Shown here: positions 49,227 to 51,916 of the stretch, in pieces
How positions within the stretch are numbered: the stretch's first letter is position 1
Layout: each line of letters begins with the position of its first letter
Assembly (NCBI GenBank): GCA_045539625.1
Contig: JAZQFS010000053.1
Span: 1-51,916 of the forward strand
Direction: 5' to 3'
Origin: UMGS1387 sp045539625
GTDB taxonomy: Bacteria > Bacillota > Clostridia > Oscillospirales > CAG-382
DNA length: 51,916 bases
The notes under the pieces: generated by a model
What the model saw: the letters and a program-made list of their open reading frames with translations, nothing else
Told to the model about the DNA's origin: nothing
Database searches by the model: none
Translations under genes and position numbers: made by a program

Positions 49227-50891
49227 ATGCTTCAATCAATACACATTGAAAATATAGCACTTATTAAAAACATTGATATTGAGCTGTCCCCTGCTTTTTC
49301 TGCTTTTACAGGTGAAACAGGCGCTGGTAAAAGTATCATTATTGATTCCATAGGATGTCTTTGCGGAAATAAAACCTCCAAGGAGCTTATCCGCAACGGC
49401 GAGGATTTTGCAGTTGTTGAGGGCATTTTCTCAGGACTTGGCAATACAGCCGTTCAAAGATGCGAAAATGCAGGAATAGAGCCTGATGAGGACGGCATCG
49501 TTTACGTTTCAAGAACTGTAAAGAGTGACGGCAAAGGTGTGGTTCGCATCAACGGCAAAACCGTTCCTCTGTCTGTCCTTAAAGAAATAGCTCCGTCGCT
49601 TATCAACATTCACGGACAGCACGACAACACCGAGCTTATGAACAAGGACAGCCACCGCAAGCTGCTGGACAGCTACGGAGTCCTTGAAAAAGAGCTTGAA
49701 GAATACACAAAGAGTTACAGCGAGTATTGCTCAATTAAGAAAGAGCTTGACTCCATAAACACCGATGAAGGCGAAAAACTCAGGCGTATCGAAATGCTGA
49801 AGTTTCAGATTAACGATATTACCGCCCTCAAGCTTAAAGAAGGCGAAGAGGAAAAGCTTGAAGACGAAAAGAAACGTCTTCTCAATATTGAAAAAATAGC
49901 AAGAAATTCCGCAGTTGTTTCGGAATCGCTTTACGGACAGTCCGGAGCCGTCGACTGTATAGACAGAGCTGTTGAGGCGCTTCGCAATCTTTCAAGAATC
50001 AGCGATGAGTACATTGAATTTACCGATACGCTTACCGATATAAAAAGCAGCATTATCGACATTGCCGAAACGGTATCCGATATGACAGGCGATGTTGACG
50101 GCGATCCTTCAAGACTTCTTGACAAAATTGAATCAAGGCTTGATGAAATTCAAAAAGCAAAAAGAAAATACGGCAGTGATATTTCAGAGGTACTTGAGTA
50201 TCTTGAAAAAGCAAAAAACGAGCTTGATGACCTTGAAAACTTTGACAGAAAGTCCGAAAAGCTACGTGAGCAATTGTCAAAAGCAGGCGAAGCTTTAAAG
50301 AAAAACGGAAACATTCTCACCGAAAAACGTCTCGGTGTATCGTCGCTTTTAAAAGAAAATATTGAAAAACAGCTACAGTATCTTGATATGCCCGGTGTAA
50401 AATTCAAGGTACAGATTAACGAAAAGCCTTACGGCAGAGACGGTGCTGACGATGTTGAGTTTTTTGTTATGACAAACTCCGGAGAGGGCTATTCTCCCCT
50501 GTCAAAAACAGCATCGGGCGGCGAGCTTTCACGGCTCATGCTGGCAATTAAAAGTGTTATTGCTGAAAAGGACGGCATTGATACTTTGATTTTTGATGAG
50601 GTTGATACTGGAATTTCGGGCAAAACATCAAGAAAAATCGGCTTAAAGCTTGGCGAGATTTCCAAGGTTTCACAGGTACTTTGCGTTACACACTCTGCCC
50701 AGATTTGTTCTGTCGCCGATACACATTACCTTGTGTCAAAGCACACGGACAACGACAGAACCTATACCACTGTCAATGTGCTTGATGAAAACAGACGTGT
50801 CGAAGAAACAGCACGAATTATTGCAGGAATAAATGTGACGGAAACTTCACTTACAGCGGCAAGAGAGCTGATAGAAAGCAAAACGCTGTAA
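49227..50891 (+). CDS. recN: DNA repair protein RecN
   Basis: RecN is an SMC-like ATPase in double-strand-break repair. The 554-residue protein has Walker A (GETGAGKSII), a long coiled coil (about 155-370), the signature motif ASGGELSRLMLAIK and Walker B LIFDEVDTGISG. The length is typical. It is the last gene of the nadK-argR-recN group. Confidence 0.95.
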   Translation: MLQSIHIENIALIKNIDIELSPAFSAFTGETGAGKSIIIDSIGCLCGNKTSKELIRNGEDFAVVEGIFSGLGNTAVQRCENAGIEPDEDGIVYVSRTVKSDGKGVVRINGKTVPLSVLKEIAPSLINIHGQHDNTELMNKDSHRKLLDSYGVLEKELEEYTKSYSEYCSIKKELDSINTDEGEKLRRIEMLKFQINDITALKLKEGEEEKLEDEKKRLLNIEKIARNSAVVSESLYGQSGAVDCIDRAVEALRNLSRISDEYIEFTDTLTDIKSSIIDIAETVSDMTGDVDGDPSRLLDKIESRLDEIQKAKRKYGSDISEVLEYLEKAKNELDDLENFDRKSEKLREQLSKAGEALKKNGNILTEKRLGVSSLLKENIEKQLQYLDMPGVKFKVQINEKPYGRDGADDVEFFVMTNSGEGYSPLSKTASGGELSRLMLAIKSVIAEKDGIDTLIFDEVDTGISGKTSRKIGLKLGEISKVSQVLCVTHSAQICSVADTHYLVSKHTDNDRTYTTVNVLDENRRVEETARIIAGINVTETSLTAARELIESKTL

Positions 50892-50931
50892 TTTTGTCAA
50901 TTCTTTTGTGTTAATTGTGTTACTTTTACTA

Positions 50932-50960
50932 TTGACACAATTGTCGTAAAATGTTATAAT
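50932..50960 (+). promoter_or_regulatory. Consensus sigma-A promoter for prs
   Basis: TTGACA and TATAAT, both perfect, with a 17-nt spacer, about 50 nt before the start; AGGAGGA precedes ATG 51011. Confidence 0.9.
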
Positions 50961-51010
50961 TTTGTAGTACAATATAATATAAGCGAAGAACGCTTTACAG
51001 GAGGAAAATT

Positions 51011-51916
51011 ATGCTGGACTTTTCAAAGGAAGTTGCTCTCAACCCCCTTGCACTTGTAGGTACAAGAGGTACCGAAAATATGCTCCAAAGAATTCAGAGA
51101 TATATCGGTGAGTGGAGACGTGAAGAAAACCCCGATTATATCATCAACACAAAATTTTCAAGATTCGGTACCGGCGAAGCCAAGTGTATGCTTGAAGAAT
51201 CCGTAAGAGGTAAGGACTTGTTTATCGTAGCAGACTGTTTCAACTACAGCCAAACATACAAGATGTACGGTATGGAAGTTCCCATGAGCCCCGACGATCA
51301 TTTCTGCGACATCAAGCGTATCATTTCGGCGGCAAGCGGCAAGGCTGCAAGAATTTCCGTAATTATGCCAATGCTTTACGAAAGCAGACAGCACAGACGT
51401 ACTGCACGTGAATCTCTTGACTGTGCATTTATGCTTCATGAGCTTGTAAACCTCGGTGTTGAAAACATTATGACCTTTGATGCTCACGATGACAGAGTAA
51501 GAAACGCTATTCCTCTTGAAGGCTTTGATAATCTCATGCCTCACTATCAGATGTTTAAGGCGTTTATGGCAAATGAAAAGGATATCGATGTAAAGAATCT
51601 TGTTATTGTATCTCCCGATGAAGGTGCTCTTACAAGAGGTATGTACTACTCATCCGTTCACGGCGCACAGCTCAGTATGTTCTATAAGAGACGTGACTAC
51701 TCTGTAATTGTAGACGGTAAAAATCCCATTGTTGCTCATGAATATCTCGGCGAAGATGTTAAGGGGAAGGATATTATCATTGTTGATGACATTCTTTCCT
51801 CCGGTGATTCATTCTTGCACGTTCTTGACAAGCTCAAGGCTATGGGTGCAAAGAGAGTGTTCGGCTTCTTCACATTTGGTCTGTACTGCAACGGATTTGA
51901 GAATGTGGACAAGTAC
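51011..51916 (+). CDS. prs: Ribose-phosphate pyrophosphokinase, divergent clostridial type (3' partial)
   Basis: The frame is open for 302 codons to the window end, so the C-terminus is missing. It is recognisable as PRPP synthetase by ESVRGKDLFIV, the RQHRRTARESLD segment, FDAHDDRVRNAIP and the PRPP loop IIIVDDILSSGDS (the usual form is VDDIIDTGGT). The N-terminal region is unlike that of the Bacillus enzyme and lacks the SGNANPEL-type start. Such divergent Prs proteins occur in Clostridia. It makes PRPP, the co-substrate of Upp encoded nearby. Confidence 0.88.
   Translation, partial: MLDFSKEVALNPLALVGTRGTENMLQRIQRYIGEWRREENPDYIINTKFSRFGTGEAKCMLEESVRGKDLFIVADCFNYSQTYKMYGMEVPMSPDDHFCDIKRIISAASGKAARISVIMPMLYESRQHRRTARESLDCAFMLHELVNLGVENIMTFDAHDDRVRNAIPLEGFDNLMPHYQMFKAFMANEKDIDVKNLVIVSPDEGALTRGMYYSSVHGAQLSMFYKRRDYSVIVDGKNPIVAHEYLGEDVKGKDIIIVDDILSSGDSFLHVLDKLKAMGAKRVFGFFTFGLYCNGFENVDKY

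Noticed and set aside
1..51916. CRISPR arrays, tRNA, rRNA genes, riboswitches of known classes and insertion-sequence transposases
   Set aside because: I looked for regularly spaced repeats, cloverleaf sequences with GGTTCGAATCC-like arms, rRNA signatures, known riboswitch cores and transposase motifs and saw none; a covariance-model scan would be needed to exclude diverged RNAs.

Overview
The window is a stretch of chromosome from a low-GC, spore-forming Gram-positive bacterium of the class Clostridia. It most resembles the Oscillospiraceae/Ruminococcaceae side, but this is inferred from gene content and style, not from a marker gene. Supporting signs are sigma-A promoters with 17-nt spacers, Shine-Dalgarno sites before ATG, GTG and TTG starts, sporulation genes (a SpoVB-type flippase, YabP, YabQ, CwlD), CdaA/CdaR, a bifunctional Rel, HemZ, and secreted proteins with SLH and copper-amine-oxidase-like stalk domains. 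Almost everything is recognisable core chromosome. The clear exception is one small mobile element.

Layout. (1) 2-8003: three large exported proteins: an SLH-anchored GH99/WbsX-like glycosidase (5' end cut by the window), an SGNH-type hydrolase, and a stalk-domain protein. They share interchangeable beta-sandwich-like modules, and each is closed by its own terminator or opened by its own promoter. (2) 8234-20874: a tightly packed run cdaA-cdaR-FAD oxidoreductase-rseC-recJ-rel-dtd-hemZ-spoVB-mazG. It contains synthesis genes for both c-di-AMP and (p)ppGpp. (3) 21060-24317: hup-rqcP-yabP-yabQ-divIC (conserved Firmicutes order), then an orphan fumarase alpha subunit and hpf. (4) 24355-32996, minus strand: coaD/rsmD/uvrC, ptsH, rimM-trmD-(O-antigen-ligase-like protein)-two DUF4330 proteins, and an FkbM methyltransferase. 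(5) 33380-40874: proC with a Xer-like protein that lacks catalytic residues, a DUF624 protein, an intact Xer recombinase, a membrane protein, cwlD, radA and a DUF6873 protein. (6) 40918-44432: a 3.5-kb integrative element. (7) 44557-51916: acyl-ACP thioesterase, cytidylate-kinase-like protein, upp, tlyA, nadK-argR-recN and the start of a divergent PRPP synthetase gene.

The most interesting region is the element at 40918-44432. It is bounded by a perfect 20-bp direct repeat. It encodes a HUH-type rolling-circle Rep with a YxxxY tyrosine pair, a very short tyrosine recombinase and two unknown small proteins. It also holds a 97-nt tract with no adenine and a small RNA predicted from a clear promoter, three hairpins and a terminator. 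Hairpin terminators at both ends point inward. It looks like an integrated mini-replicon that I cannot assign to a described family. Secondary points of interest are the Xer-like protein with Arg-I changed to Lys and its upstream cluster of XerD-arm-like repeats, and two ARG-box-like sites around the promoter of nadK-argR-recN.
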